Part shown: in pieces, positions 17,209-24,964 of the stretch | How positions within the stretch are numbered: position 1 is the first letter of the stretch | How the letters are laid out: each line of letters starts with the position of its first letter | Assembly (NCBI GenBank): GCA_016208905.1 | Contig: JACQXG010000033.1 | Location: 1-47,156, forward strand | Reading direction: 5' to 3' | DNA from: Nitrospirota bacterium | Lineage (GTDB): Bacteria > Nitrospirota > Thermodesulfovibrionia > UBA6902 | Length of the DNA stretch: 47,156 nucleotides | Program-made: the position numbers and the translations under genes | The notes under the pieces: model-generated | Told to the model about the DNA's origin: nothing | The model's database searches: none | Seen by the model: the letters and a program-made list of their open reading frames with translations, nothing else

Positions 17209-18147
17209 CTATGACATTATCTCCTTCTTCCCCTTATACGTCTTCCAGCGATTATGCATCCACAAATATTGCTCGGGATGTTTCCTGATGATTGCTTCCA
17301 TATTGCGCGTTACTTCTTCGGTTATCCTGACTATTTCAGCCTTTTCGCTGGTATATTCCCCGGGCCATATGGGGTCGCTGACAAAGCCCTCGTATTGATA
17401 CATCGCCTTCCGGCAGGCTGCCACAACTACTATAGGCCTTTTATATGTTATGGCAAGTATTGCAGGAACAGGAGTTGTTGTAGCGGGCCTTCCGAAAAAA
17501 TTTATCAGCACGCCTTTCATTGTGCTCTGGTCCGGCAGCATGCCGATGGAGGTCCCTTTTTGCAGGGTCTTCTGAAGCACGAAGAGGGCGTTTTTTTTGG
17601 GGATGATAAACTGGCCTTCAACAGCGCGGCTTTTGAAGATGAGCTTTTCAAGGTATTCGTTGTCCAGGGGCCTTGCAACAATAGCAAGCGGAATCCCGAT
17701 GACCGCGCTCGCATGGGGCAGAAGCTCCCAATTGCCGAGATGCGGTGTTACAAAGATGCAGCCGCCTGATTCATCATGAATTTTTTTTGCCTTAGTGAAA
17801 AGGACATCCAGGTTTTCCGCATAGGTCTTCAATTTATCGACAGCATCCGGGCCTGTAAACAGGTAACGGTATTTTACTATTTCCAGAAAAGTAAGAATGA
17901 ACGATCTGCAGCTCTCGCGGGCGGTCCTTTTTATTTCCAGGGGGGCCTTTTCCCCTGAAAACGCGTGCTCCAGATTTTCAATAGCGATGTTGCGGCGTTT
18001 TGCGACCAGAAAAAAAAGAAGGTCTCCAAGAAAATTGCTGATAAGTTTTATGACCCTGAATGGAATTACGCGGGCAATGGATATTATCAAATAAGCGGCC
18101 GAGTATTCGAGCAGTTTTACGCTCCTGGATTTCTTTTTCCGCTTCAC
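17209..18147 (-). CDS. LpxL/HtrB-family lysophospholipid/lipid A acyltransferase
   Basis: 312 residues with an N-terminal membrane anchor (LLEYSAAYLIISIARVIPF). The HxxxxE catalytic motif is HLGNWE (residues ~136-141, in FVTPHLGNWELLPHA), followed by ARPLDNEYLE and MLPDQS (the DQ block) and FFGRPATTTP, all typical of LpxL/LpxM. These enzymes pass an acyl chain from acyl-ACP to lipid A. Its start is 3 bases from the stop of the ketosynthase-like gene upstream, so it is the last gene of the fatty-acid/polyketide-like operon. It may transfer the product of that operon; this is inference from context. Confidence 0.9.
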   Translation of the reverse strand: MKRKKKSRSVKLLEYSAAYLIISIARVIPFRVIKLISNFLGDLLFFLVAKRRNIAIENLEHAFSGEKAPLEIKRTARESCRSFILTFLEIVKYRYLFTGPDAVDKLKTYAENLDVLFTKAKKIHDESGGCIFVTPHLGNWELLPHASAVIGIPLAIVARPLDNEYLEKLIFKSRAVEGQFIIPKKNALFVLQKTLQKGTSIGMLPDQSTMKGVLINFFGRPATTTPVPAILAITYKRPIVVVAACRKAMYQYEGFVSDPIWPGEYTSEKAEIVRITEEVTRNMEAIIRKHPEQYLWMHNRWKTYKGKKEIMS

Positions 18148-18150
18148 CGT

Positions 18151-19440
18151 TTAATCTGCTTCAACAACTACTGTTGATGACTGTCCGCCGACTCCGTAGC
18201 TTACAGAAAGGAACCGCTTCTTGTCACATGTCTGTGGAGAAGCGGATATCTTTAAGCCCGAGAACCTTTTTTCCGTTTCGTGAAAATTCAGGGTAGCCGG
18301 AACGGTCTTCTCTTTCAGGGCAATGATCCCGAAGATTATTTCCGCGATGTCGCTTGCCGCTCCCATATGGCCGGTGTAAGGCTTAAGCCCGCAGATGGGC
18401 GTATCAGCCTTCTGTTCGCTGAATATATCCATCAGTGAATTCAATTCAGACCTGTCCCCCTTCTCTGTCCCGCTTCCATGAGGAATAATAAAGGCCAGGT
18501 CGTCAACAGTGCACGACGCGTCTTCAAGGGCCGAGAGGACTGAGCGCTTACTGACCTTTTCCGGCACACTAAACTTATAAGGCGCAGAGAACTCTATGCA
18601 ATTCCCTACCCCTTTTATTTTACCGAGGACATTGGCCCCGCTCTGTTTTGCCGTTTCAGCTGATTCAAGGAGAATAGCGGCGCCGCCCTCACCCGGGATA
18701 AAGCCGTCTCTGTTTTTATTAAAAGGCCTGAAGGACTGGAGACCGTTTTTGCATTTAGAAAGAATTCCGAGCCCTTCAAGTTCAAAGAGAGGAATGTCTG
18801 TTATCCAGCTGCCGTAGCCTACAGCCAGGGCAACGTCCGCCCTGTTCTGCTTAATGCTTCTGTACGCGAGTTCAAGGGCATTTCCTCCGTAGGGTGAAAG
18901 ACTTGCCAGGCTGGTATTGGGCCCCATAAACTCAATGTAAGCTGAAAGAAAACTGAACAGGTTATTGTTTAATGACTCCAGCAGGAAAAAGGGATTGACT
19001 TTATTTAATGCCGCTTCATTCAGTTTAGCGTAATCTATTGTTTCCCATTTTTTATCAGTGCTGTCCTTTATGGCCGGATACATGAAATCGTAACCTATTT
19101 TTGTATGGTCCCCTGACGCCACATAAAGCGCCCTGCGGCCCGGCCCTGTATTTTGAATACTGTCTCTGGAATTTGAAACAGCCTCGCTGGCAGCGCAAAA
19201 GCCAAGGAGGGCGCCGCGGTTCAGAAACTTCATCTGCCCGGTCTGTTTCGGGGCGATATCATCAGGGAGCACATATTCCGGGACCTTGCCCTTGTACTGT
19301 AAAAAATCCGGCAGATCATTTTTCGGTTCATGAATAATGCCTGTCTTCATTGACCTGACATTGTTCCAGTTTTCCCCGATGTTCCTGCCGAGAGGAGCAG
19401 TCAGGCCGAGTCCTGTTATCACAACTTCACGTTCAGACAT
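18151..19440 (-). CDS. Ketosynthase-fold protein lacking the active-site Cys (chain-length-factor-like)
   Basis: 429 residues with the KAS II fold: N-terminus EVVITGLGLTAPLG, then PGEGGAAILLES and a C-terminus SYGVGGQSSTVVVE. The two catalytic histidines and the lysine are kept (PHGSGTEKGD with H321; K353 and GHMGAA with H358). The nucleophile region, normally TACATG, reads SLASLSPYGG (residues ~177-186), with Leu or Ser where Cys is expected. In type II polyketide and aryl-polyene systems such Cys-less partners pair with an active ketosynthase and set chain length. It abuts the dehydratase gene upstream by 1 base. Confidence 0.85.
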   Translation of the reverse strand: MSEREVVITGLGLTAPLGRNIGENWNNVRSMKTGIIHEPKNDLPDFLQYKGKVPEYVLPDDIAPKQTGQMKFLNRGALLGFCAASEAVSNSRDSIQNTGPGRRALYVASGDHTKIGYDFMYPAIKDSTDKKWETIDYAKLNEAALNKVNPFFLLESLNNNLFSFLSAYIEFMGPNTSLASLSPYGGNALELAYRSIKQNRADVALAVGYGSWITDIPLFELEGLGILSKCKNGLQSFRPFNKNRDGFIPGEGGAAILLESAETAKQSGANVLGKIKGVGNCIEFSAPYKFSVPEKVSKRSVLSALEDASCTVDDLAFIIPHGSGTEKGDRSELNSLMDIFSEQKADTPICGLKPYTGHMGAASDIAEIIFGIIALKEKTVPATLNFHETEKRFSGLKISASPQTCDKKRFLSVSYGVGGQSSTVVVEAD

Positions 19441-19441
19441 G

Positions 19442-19894
19442 CTATCTCCTTAACTCTCTGATTAAGACCTTAAAGAATTTTTCCTGCTCTTCTGTGCATT
19501 CAATATCTTCAAGGGGTATGATCTCTCCTTCAAATTCAGCCACAATTTTCTTTTTGCCTTTCACGAAACCGGTCCCCCTGTATACTTTGGTGTTCTGTTC
19601 CCCATTTGAAATAAACTCAACTTCCAGTTCTACCTGGTCCCCCGGGAATGCAAATCCATAGAAGTTTGATTTTATTACTTTAGTGACCAGGAACCAGTTT
19701 TTAAAATCAGACGAGACCGCTTCCAGCCAGCCTGTCAATTGAATTAATGCCTCCAGCAGCATGACTCCGGGCATAATAGGGTTTTTGGGGAAATGGAATT
19801 CAAGAAAATCTTCGCTCATAGCGACATTTTTTATTCCCTTAATTGACCCGCCCGGTTTATATTCAGTAATATGATCGATTAACAGATAACGCAT
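19442..19894 (-). CDS. FabZ/FabA-like 3-hydroxyacyl-ACP dehydratase (hot-dog fold)
   Basis: 150 residues, single hot-dog domain. The active-site helix reads FHFPKNPIMPGVMLLEAL (residues ~33-50), with the catalytic His and the Glu of the LEA segment in the FabZ positions. FPGDQVELEVEF in the second half also fits. A ribosome-binding site (TAGGAG) precedes the ATG at 19894. It is one of two dehydratases in the operon; paired dehydratases occur in aryl-polyene loci, where they act as a heterodimer. Role: water removal from a growing 3-hydroxyacyl chain. Confidence 0.85.
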   Translation of the reverse strand: MRYLLIDHITEYKPGGSIKGIKNVAMSEDFLEFHFPKNPIMPGVMLLEALIQLTGWLEAVSSDFKNWFLVTKVIKSNFYGFAFPGDQVELEVEFISNGEQNTKVYRGTGFVKGKKKIVAEFEGEIIPLEDIECTEEQEKFFKVLIRELRR

Positions 19895-19933
19895 AATTTA
19901 AACTCCTATCTGATCAGAAATCCAGGATTAATA

Positions 19934-20329
19934 TTATACAGTATCCTGCCCGGTAAGTATTACCGTTGCAATTGCATAATTTTCCGAATGTGAAATTGAG
20001 ACCGTAAGCTGGTTAATGCTTTTTTTCTTACTGATATTTTCTGTCCAGCCGCTAAAATACAATTCGGGTTTGCCGGACGGTCCGGTAACAACTTCTATTT
20101 CTTTAAATGCCTTGTCAATTCCTGTACCGGACATCCCGATCCCCAGAGCTTTGAGACTTGCCTCTTTTGCCGCAAACCGTCCGGCCAGGTGAATATACGG
20201 ATTTCGCTTTGACAGGCAGTATTCGATCTCTTTTTCCGAGAAGATGTCGGAGACAAAGTCTTCGTTTTTGAGAATTACCTGTTTTAGTTTCGATATTTCT
20301 ACGATATCAACTCCCTGGAATATCCGCAT
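19934..20329 (-). CDS. acpS: Holo-[acyl-carrier-protein] synthase (4'-phosphopantetheinyl transferase)
   Basis: 131 residues. The two AcpS signatures are clear: GVDIVEISKL (residues ~6-15, Asp is a Mg ligand) and FAAKEASLKALG (~53-64, with RFAAKEA). SHSENYAIATVIL near the end completes the fold. AcpS transfers phosphopantetheine from CoA to an apo-ACP. Its start overlaps the fabG stop (TAATG), so the two are coupled. Its presence inside this operon implies that a dedicated ACP exists, though none is coded here. Confidence 0.93.
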   Translation of the reverse strand: MRIFQGVDIVEISKLKQVILKNEDFVSDIFSEKEIEYCLSKRNPYIHLAGRFAAKEASLKALGIGMSGTGIDKAFKEIEVVTGPSGKPELYFSGWTENISKKKSINQLTVSISHSENYAIATVILTGQDTV

Positions 20330-21081
20330 TATGAAATACTCAGCCCCCCATCAACGGGAATTGCCTGCCCGGTAATATAATCAGCTCTGCCGGAAGCCAG
20401 GAAGACTATAAGACTGGCAACATCCGCAGGTTCCCCGAACCTTGAGGCCGGGATTTTTTCAAGGATCATGTCCCCCGCCCTTTTTCTCACGCGGCTGCTC
20501 ATGTCCGTTGCAATCATCCCCGGCAAAACAGCGTTTACCTGTATCCCCTTTCCTGCAAGCTCAACAGCGCACGATATTGTAAAAGATATTATGCCGCCTT
20601 TTGCAGCGGCATAATTGGTCTGCCCCCGCCCCCCGCGTATCGCGCTGGTAGAGGACAGGTTGATAATCTTGCCTGAATGGCTGGCCATCATTATTTCGGC
20701 TGCATGCTGTGAACATAAAAATGCCCCTCTCAGGTTGGTGTCAAGCACTTTGTTCCAGTCTGAGAGCTTCATTGACAGCAGCAAATCATCTTTTATGATC
20801 CCGGCATTGTTGACGAGGATATCGAGTTTGTTGAATTTATTCCTGATAAAATCAAAGAGCGCTTTTACCTCTTCAGGGTTTGAAACGTCAGCCTGGAATA
20901 TTTCCGCTTCATGGCCGGAGCTAATAATTGCTTCCCTGACTTCATCCGCCTTTTCTTTTGACTTGTTGAAATTAATGATCACCCGCGCTCCGGCTTTTGC
21001 AAGATGGATGGCGGTTTCCCGTCCAATACCCCTGGAGGCCCCGGTTACAAGGGCCACTTTATTTGATAAGTCGATATTCAT
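20329..21081 (-). CDS. fabG: 3-oxoacyl-[acyl-carrier-protein] reductase
   Basis: 250 residues, classical SDR of FabG length. NADPH motif TGASRGIGRETA (residues ~14-25), NNAGI, catalytic Ser in LSSTSAIRGG and YAAAKGG (Tyr/Lys), and the C-terminal GQAIPVDGG. It reduces 3-oxoacyl-ACP to 3-hydroxyacyl-ACP in the cycle that the operon's ketosynthases and dehydratases complete. It could be the housekeeping fabG, but the company of two Cys-less ketosynthases suggests a specialised role. Confidence 0.93.
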   Translation of the reverse strand: MNIDLSNKVALVTGASRGIGRETAIHLAKAGARVIINFNKSKEKADEVREAIISSGHEAEIFQADVSNPEEVKALFDFIRNKFNKLDILVNNAGIIKDDLLLSMKLSDWNKVLDTNLRGAFLCSQHAAEIMMASHSGKIINLSSTSAIRGGRGQTNYAAAKGGIISFTISCAVELAGKGIQVNAVLPGMIATDMSSRVRKRAGDMILEKIPASRFGEPADVASLIVFLASGRADYITGQAIPVDGGLSIS

Positions 21082-21091
21082 TTGCCTCTCC

Positions 21092-22444
21092 TTATTTATA
21101 CTTCTTCACCACAATCGATGCATTCTGTCCGCCGAAACCGAATGAGTTGGAAATCGCGGCGTTTACTGTTTTCTCCTTTGCAACATCCGGCACATAATCG
21201 AGGTCGCACTTCGGGTCCCTGTTTTTCAGATTAATTGTCGGATGCAGCTTGTCCCTGCTGACGCTGAGTGCTGTAAATACAAATTCAGGCCCGCCGGAGG
21301 CTGCCAGTAAATGACCTATTATCGATTTGCTTGAATTTATGGATATATTCTGCGCGTGTTCTTTAAATACTTTTTTTATTGCTAATGTTTCCGCGGCATC
21401 ATTAAGCTTGGTGCTCGTGCCGTGGGCATTGATGTAATCTATCTGTTCAATCCCCATGTCCGCGTCTTTCAATGCGTTCATCATTGAATGTTCAGCGCCT
21501 GTGCCCTGAGGGTCCGGGGCTGTAACTTTATAAGCGTCCATTGTTGAGCCGTATCCCGCAACTTCAGCGTATATCTTTGCCCCTCTTTTTACAGCATGTG
21601 ATTCTTCCTCAAGAATGATGATCCCCGCTCCTTCTCCCATTACGAGGCCGGACCTTTTTCTGTCAAAGGGCCTGCAAACCTCCGACGGGTTTTCAGCTGA
21701 TACTGCGGCGGCGCTGAGCAGGACGAAAAAAACAAGGCCGACAGGATTGATCATTGAATCAGCTCCGCCTGCAACGATCATGTTCGCATCCCCGCGGCTG
21801 ACTGCCCTGTATGCTGTGCCTATGGCCTGTGATGCAGAGGCGCAGGCAGTAGTTATAGTTGCGTTATATCCGTTTAAGCCGAACCTCTTTGCTATAAGGG
21901 CAGCAGGTCTGCTGGAATTGTTTTTAATGAGAGATTCTTTATGGACATCTTTATACTCTCTGCCAAATTCCGCAATATCAAATTCCTTATTCTTATTAAG
22001 CCATCTCTGGATATCCTCAAGCCTGTTTATGCCAAGACCCGCGGCCATGACAACCCCGCAGCGGTCAGTTAGGAGTTTTGAGTTATGAGTTATGAGTTTG
22101 GAACTTGAATATTGCTTTGCTTTTAACTCCTGACTCTTAACTCTTGACTCTGTACTAAACAGCCCCGCATCTTTCAGCGCAGATTGTGCAGCCCATAAAG
22201 CAAAAAGAGTTCTCCTCTCCCCTTCTTTTGACGCTTCATCTCTGAATTCATCCTGTATTGTAGTCCAGTCCGCTTCGGTTATACTGCCTACAGCCTGTAC
22301 TGGTGATTTCCCGGTATTCGGAAGAGAAAGTTTTCTGATGCCGGATATTCCGCTGAGCGCTTTCTGCCAGTTTTCCTCTACATCCAGCCCCAGCGAAGTC
22401 GCCATTCCAAGACCTGTAATTACAACTCTGCGTTTGCTATTCAT
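21092..22444 (-). CDS. Beta-ketoacyl-ACP synthase, catalytic (KAS II/FabF-like), with in-frame repeat insertion
   Basis: 450 residues, KAS II fold with the full Cys-His-Lys-His set: C201 (TTACASASQ), H341 (NAHGTSTKLND), K373 and H378 (SSKSIIGH). It is therefore the only obviously active ketosynthase of the three in the operon. Residues ~98-127 (SRVKSQELKAKQ, then SSKLITHNSKLLT) are absent from normal family members and are encoded by a palindromic word repeat (22064-22153) inserted in frame between the helix ending ALKDAGL and the strand DRCGVVMAAG, a surface loop in FabF. The start is directly after the dehydratase stop. Confidence 0.9.
   Translation of the reverse strand: MNSKRRVVITGLGMATSLGLDVEENWQKALSGISGIRKLSLPNTGKSPVQAVGSITEADWTTIQDEFRDEASKEGERRTLFALWAAQSALKDAGLFSTESRVKSQELKAKQYSSSKLITHNSKLLTDRCGVVMAAGLGINRLEDIQRWLNKNKEFDIAEFGREYKDVHKESLIKNNSSRPAALIAKRFGLNGYNATITTACASASQAIGTAYRAVSRGDANMIVAGGADSMINPVGLVFFVLLSAAAVSAENPSEVCRPFDRKRSGLVMGEGAGIIILEEESHAVKRGAKIYAEVAGYGSTMDAYKVTAPDPQGTGAEHSMMNALKDADMGIEQIDYINAHGTSTKLNDAAETLAIKKVFKEHAQNISINSSKSIIGHLLAASGGPEFVFTALSVSRDKLHPTINLKNRDPKCDLDYVPDVAKEKTVNAAISNSFGFGGQNASIVVKKYK
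22064..22153. repeat. Palindromic word-repeat inserted in frame in the ketosynthase gene
   Basis: About 90 bases. The left arm is made of GAGTT-type words (GAGTTTTGAGTTATGAGTT within 22073-22099) and the right arm of the complementary type (AACTCCTGACTCTTAACTC near 22125-22145), around a centre with no repeats. The length is a multiple of three and contains no stop in the ketosynthase frame. Confidence 0.75.
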
Positions 22445-22897
22445 TCACGCCCCACGATCAACCTTGATTCCGCTGTAGTAATAAAACAGATTATGAAGAT
22501 CTTCTGAATTGACCTTGGGCACATGAGCGTAAATAATGCGATTCATTGAAGCTACTGTTTCTCCGTCAACGGCTATCCAGGCCCTGCCGAGAGAGTCCCT
22601 TTTTGAAGTGGAGATTATTTCCCCGTGTATCTGGGCAGTAAATCCGGGCCTCAGCTTCGGCATTACAGAGGCATCTTCCACTAGCGACATGACTGCGGAC
22701 AATTTGAAATCGTGGGAATAAATGATCAGCCAGCCAAGCAGCTGCGCCATGGCCTCGATATATATTACGCCCGGGACGAGGGCCTGCTTTTTGAAATGCC
22801 TTCTGAAGAACTCCTCAGAGAGGCTGAAGGTCTTTGCCCCGACTATTGATTTACCTTTTTCGATGTTGTCTATTCTGTCGTAATATAGAAATCGCAT
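22445..22897 (-). CDS. FabZ/FabA-like hot-dog dehydratase, second copy
   Basis: 150 residues, the same length as the dehydratase at 19442-19894 and with the same opening (MRFLYYDRIDNIEKG versus MRYLLIDHITEYKPG), so the two are probable paralogues. The catalytic helix is RRHFKKQALVPGVIYIEAMAQL (around residues 32-53), with His and Glu in place. The centre is more diverged. The two may form a heterodimer, as ApeI/ApeP do in aryl-polyene synthesis; that parallel is inference. Its stop touches the ketosynthase ATG. Confidence 0.83.
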   Translation of the reverse strand: MRFLYYDRIDNIEKGKSIVGAKTFSLSEEFFRRHFKKQALVPGVIYIEAMAQLLGWLIIYSHDFKLSAVMSLVEDASVMPKLRPGFTAQIHGEIISTSKRDSLGRAWIAVDGETVASMNRIIYAHVPKVNSEDLHNLFYYYSGIKVDRGA

Positions 22898-22905
22898 TTA
22901 AGATA

Positions 22906-24186
22906 TTATTCCACCGCTTCTATTATTAAAGAGGCACACTGTCCTTCATAGCTCCGGGAATTTATCAGTATCCGCCTGGGACTTTCTTTGACCGGCTTCC
23001 CGCTGACAAGCCTGAATTTAATACCATCATCCTGCAGCGGAGAATCATAAACTGCCGGAATTATACCATGCTCAAGGATGTAAATTGCCATTACCGCATC
23101 TGCCGCTGCTGCTCCGGCAAGCATATGGCCCAGGGCCCCTTTTGAAGAAAACACTGTGACTTTATCAACGCAATCCGGAAATGTATGGTGGATTGCCTCT
23201 ATTTCATGTTTGTCTCCCATATACGTGCCATCACCATGAGCAATTATTAAATCAATATCAGAGGGCGCCAGATTTGCTTTGGCAATGGCCTTTTCCATGG
23301 AAAGTGAAATAGCCTTTGCAGTTGGACAATGAGAGTCCTCGCTGACTTCAAAGGAGACGCCGTATCCGGTCACAGCTGCCAATGAGGGGACTCCCCGCTG
23401 CCGGGCAGTGGACTGCAATTCCAAAGATATAATCCCGCAGCCTTCACCCAATACGGTCCCTCTTCTGTCCCTGCCGAAGGGGATGCATCTGATTTCTTGA
23501 TTATTGCCGGACGTATTTAATATCCCGAACCACAACGCACGGGCTATACTAAGGGGAGAAACCTTTTCGCTCACACCTCCTGCAAGCGCAGCTTTTGCCT
23601 TTCCAGCCAGGACGCTGTTGTACGCTTCAATGATGCCATGGACCCCGGAATCGGCATGAGGACAAAAGGTCGTGTTATCACCTTTTATTCCGAGAGCGAT
23701 GGCTACCTGGCAGAAGTTTATATTATTCAGCATGGAAAGCGGCCATAAGGGGTGAATTTGCTGAAAGCCACCGGAATAAAATTTATCAAAGTCTAAATTG
23801 CCATCCTCATTGAGGGATTGTACGACCGAAGGATGCAGGTCCTCAATGTTGTAATCAACCATTCCCATCCCTGCAAAATATCCAATGTCTTCCGGCGGAA
23901 TAGCTCCGTTATCAAGCTTTGACTGTTTGAATGCATCACGGCTGCTTTTCATAAGCATATAAGAGTGTCTGTCCATTATGCGCGAATCCCTTGGATGAAT
24001 ACCAAGCTCTGATGCGCCTAATTCATGGACCTGCGCAGCTACAGGGCAATCAAAGTCCTGTGCATCGAAATTATTTATACTTTGAATACCGCATTTGCCG
24101 GCAAGCAGTGCTTCCCAGGTTTCCAAAGCATTTATTCCAAGAGAGGATATAAGGCCCGCGCCTGTAATGACGACGTTATCATTCAT
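22906..24186 (-). CDS. Ketosynthase-fold protein without Cys at the catalytic position
   Basis: 426 residues from the ATG at 24186, chosen because MNDNVVITGAGLISSLG lines up with the normal family N-terminus; the frame is open 14 codons further (to 24228). His and Lys sites are kept (AHGDGTYMGD; SSKGALGHMLAG). The nucleophile region reads FCPHADSGVHG (residues ~174-184): His177 or Ala178 occupies the Cys position and the only Cys (175) lies two to three residues early. It is probably a chain-length-factor-like partner of the active ketosynthase at 21092-22444. It is the first gene of the operon; the gap upstream is shared with a divergent comEA-like gene. Confidence 0.83.
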   Translation of the reverse strand: MNDNVVITGAGLISSLGINALETWEALLAGKCGIQSINNFDAQDFDCPVAAQVHELGASELGIHPRDSRIMDRHSYMLMKSSRDAFKQSKLDNGAIPPEDIGYFAGMGMVDYNIEDLHPSVVQSLNEDGNLDFDKFYSGGFQQIHPLWPLSMLNNINFCQVAIALGIKGDNTTFCPHADSGVHGIIEAYNSVLAGKAKAALAGGVSEKVSPLSIARALWFGILNTSGNNQEIRCIPFGRDRRGTVLGEGCGIISLELQSTARQRGVPSLAAVTGYGVSFEVSEDSHCPTAKAISLSMEKAIAKANLAPSDIDLIIAHGDGTYMGDKHEIEAIHHTFPDCVDKVTVFSSKGALGHMLAGAAAADAVMAIYILEHGIIPAVYDSPLQDDGIKFRLVSGKPVKESPRRILINSRSYEGQCASLIIEAVE

Positions 24187-24489
24187 GATTACAACATGAT
24201 ACAAGATGCCGGATATGCGATGCAACATCGGGCCTTATTTATGATAATAACGTTTCTTCATACTGATAGAAATGACAGGTTATTTAATCCCCTGAAAATG
24301 CTAATCTCGCATATGGCTTAGCCTGGTTATGATCAGTCTTTCAGGGGACAAATTCTTTTCCAATCCCGGCACATCGGGACATTATCTTAAATGCATCCTT
24401 TGTGTTAATTGCGGAAAGAGAAAGGAGGCGGATGAATTAAGAGAAGTATGCTGAGTAATTATTAATAAGAAAATCAAAAGGAGGATAAA
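24187..24489. other. Divergent intergenic region between the ketosynthase operon and the comEA-like gene
   Basis: 303 bases, no acyl carrier protein or other gene seen. It holds a perfect 10-base inverted repeat (TCCCCTGAAA at 24288-24297, TTTCAGGGGA at 24339-24348) enclosing a nested GCTAA/TTAGC pair, and a small hairpin TCCCG-GCACAT-CGGGA near 24365. These could be operator or leader structures; no known riboswitch was recognised. Confidence 0.4.
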
Positions 24490-24792
24490 ATGAAAAGCAG
24501 CATTTTATGCAGAATGAGCAAAGTTGTACTAATGGCCTTTGTATTCAGTTTGATTGCCGGCAGTATCGCCTTTGCAGGTGATCAGGATACGGTGAAAATC
24601 GATATTAACAAAGCGACAGTGAATGAATTGGCAAAATTGCCGGGAATAGGCAAAAAGAAGGCAGAGGCCATTGTTGCCTACAGGAATGAAAAGGGAAAAT
24701 TCAACAGTGTCGATGATCTTAAAAAAATAGACGGAATAGGGGCCAAGACTTTCGAAAAGATCAAGGAGCATCTTGCCGCAGAAAAAGGTTAA
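24490..24792 (+). CDS. Secreted ComEA-like helix-hairpin-helix DNA-binding protein
   Basis: 100 residues. A signal peptide covers residues 1-29 (basic start, hydrophobic VVLMAFVFSLIAGSIAFA, cleavage likely before GDQD). The mature part is one ComEA-type domain with two HhH motifs: DINKATVNELAKLPGIGKKKA (around residues 39-59) and VDDLKKIDGIGAKTFEKI. Such proteins bind double-stranded DNA in the periplasm and serve natural transformation in some bacteria; many stand-alone copies have no proven role. The ribosome-binding site is strong (AAAGGAGG, 8 bases before ATG). Confidence 0.9.
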   Translation: MKSSILCRMSKVVLMAFVFSLIAGSIAFAGDQDTVKIDINKATVNELAKLPGIGKKKAEAIVAYRNEKGKFNSVDDLKKIDGIGAKTFEKIKEHLAAEKG

Positions 24793-24817
24793 TAGTTACG
24801 TAATTATCCGCGAATAA

Positions 24818-24859
24818 ATCATTACGTCCCTTTCATTATATAAGAAGGGACGTAATGAT
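24818..24859 (+). terminator. Strong hairpin after the comEA-like gene
   Basis: A perfect 15-bp stem (24818-24832 with 24845-24859; arms begin ATCATTACG) and a 12-base loop, 26 bases after the comEA-like stop. No T-run follows, so it is a terminator-like or mRNA-stabilising hairpin rather than a classic intrinsic terminator. Confidence 0.5.
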
Positions 24860-24964
24860 GTTAAAATGGGGAGCTTGTTTTAATTCAGGTAAAAGAAGTA
24901 AGATTAATGACACATATTTAATAATTTCCTGAATCGAATTCTAGAAATAAAGGAGTTGTAGAAA

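Noticed and set aside
22906-24228. The longer start of the first ketosynthase-like gene at 24228 (14 extra codons).
   Set aside because: The extra residues (MLHRISGILYHVV) do not fit the family; MNDNVVITGAG from 24186 aligns with the normal N-terminus.
24187-24489. A possible acyl carrier protein gene in the spacer beside the ketosynthase operon.
   Set aside because: No frame with the DSL phosphopantetheine motif is present on either strand, and the spacer has many stops.
24818-24859. The hairpin after the comEA-like gene as a classic rho-independent terminator.
   Set aside because: The stem is strong, but no T-run follows, so I list it only as terminator-like.
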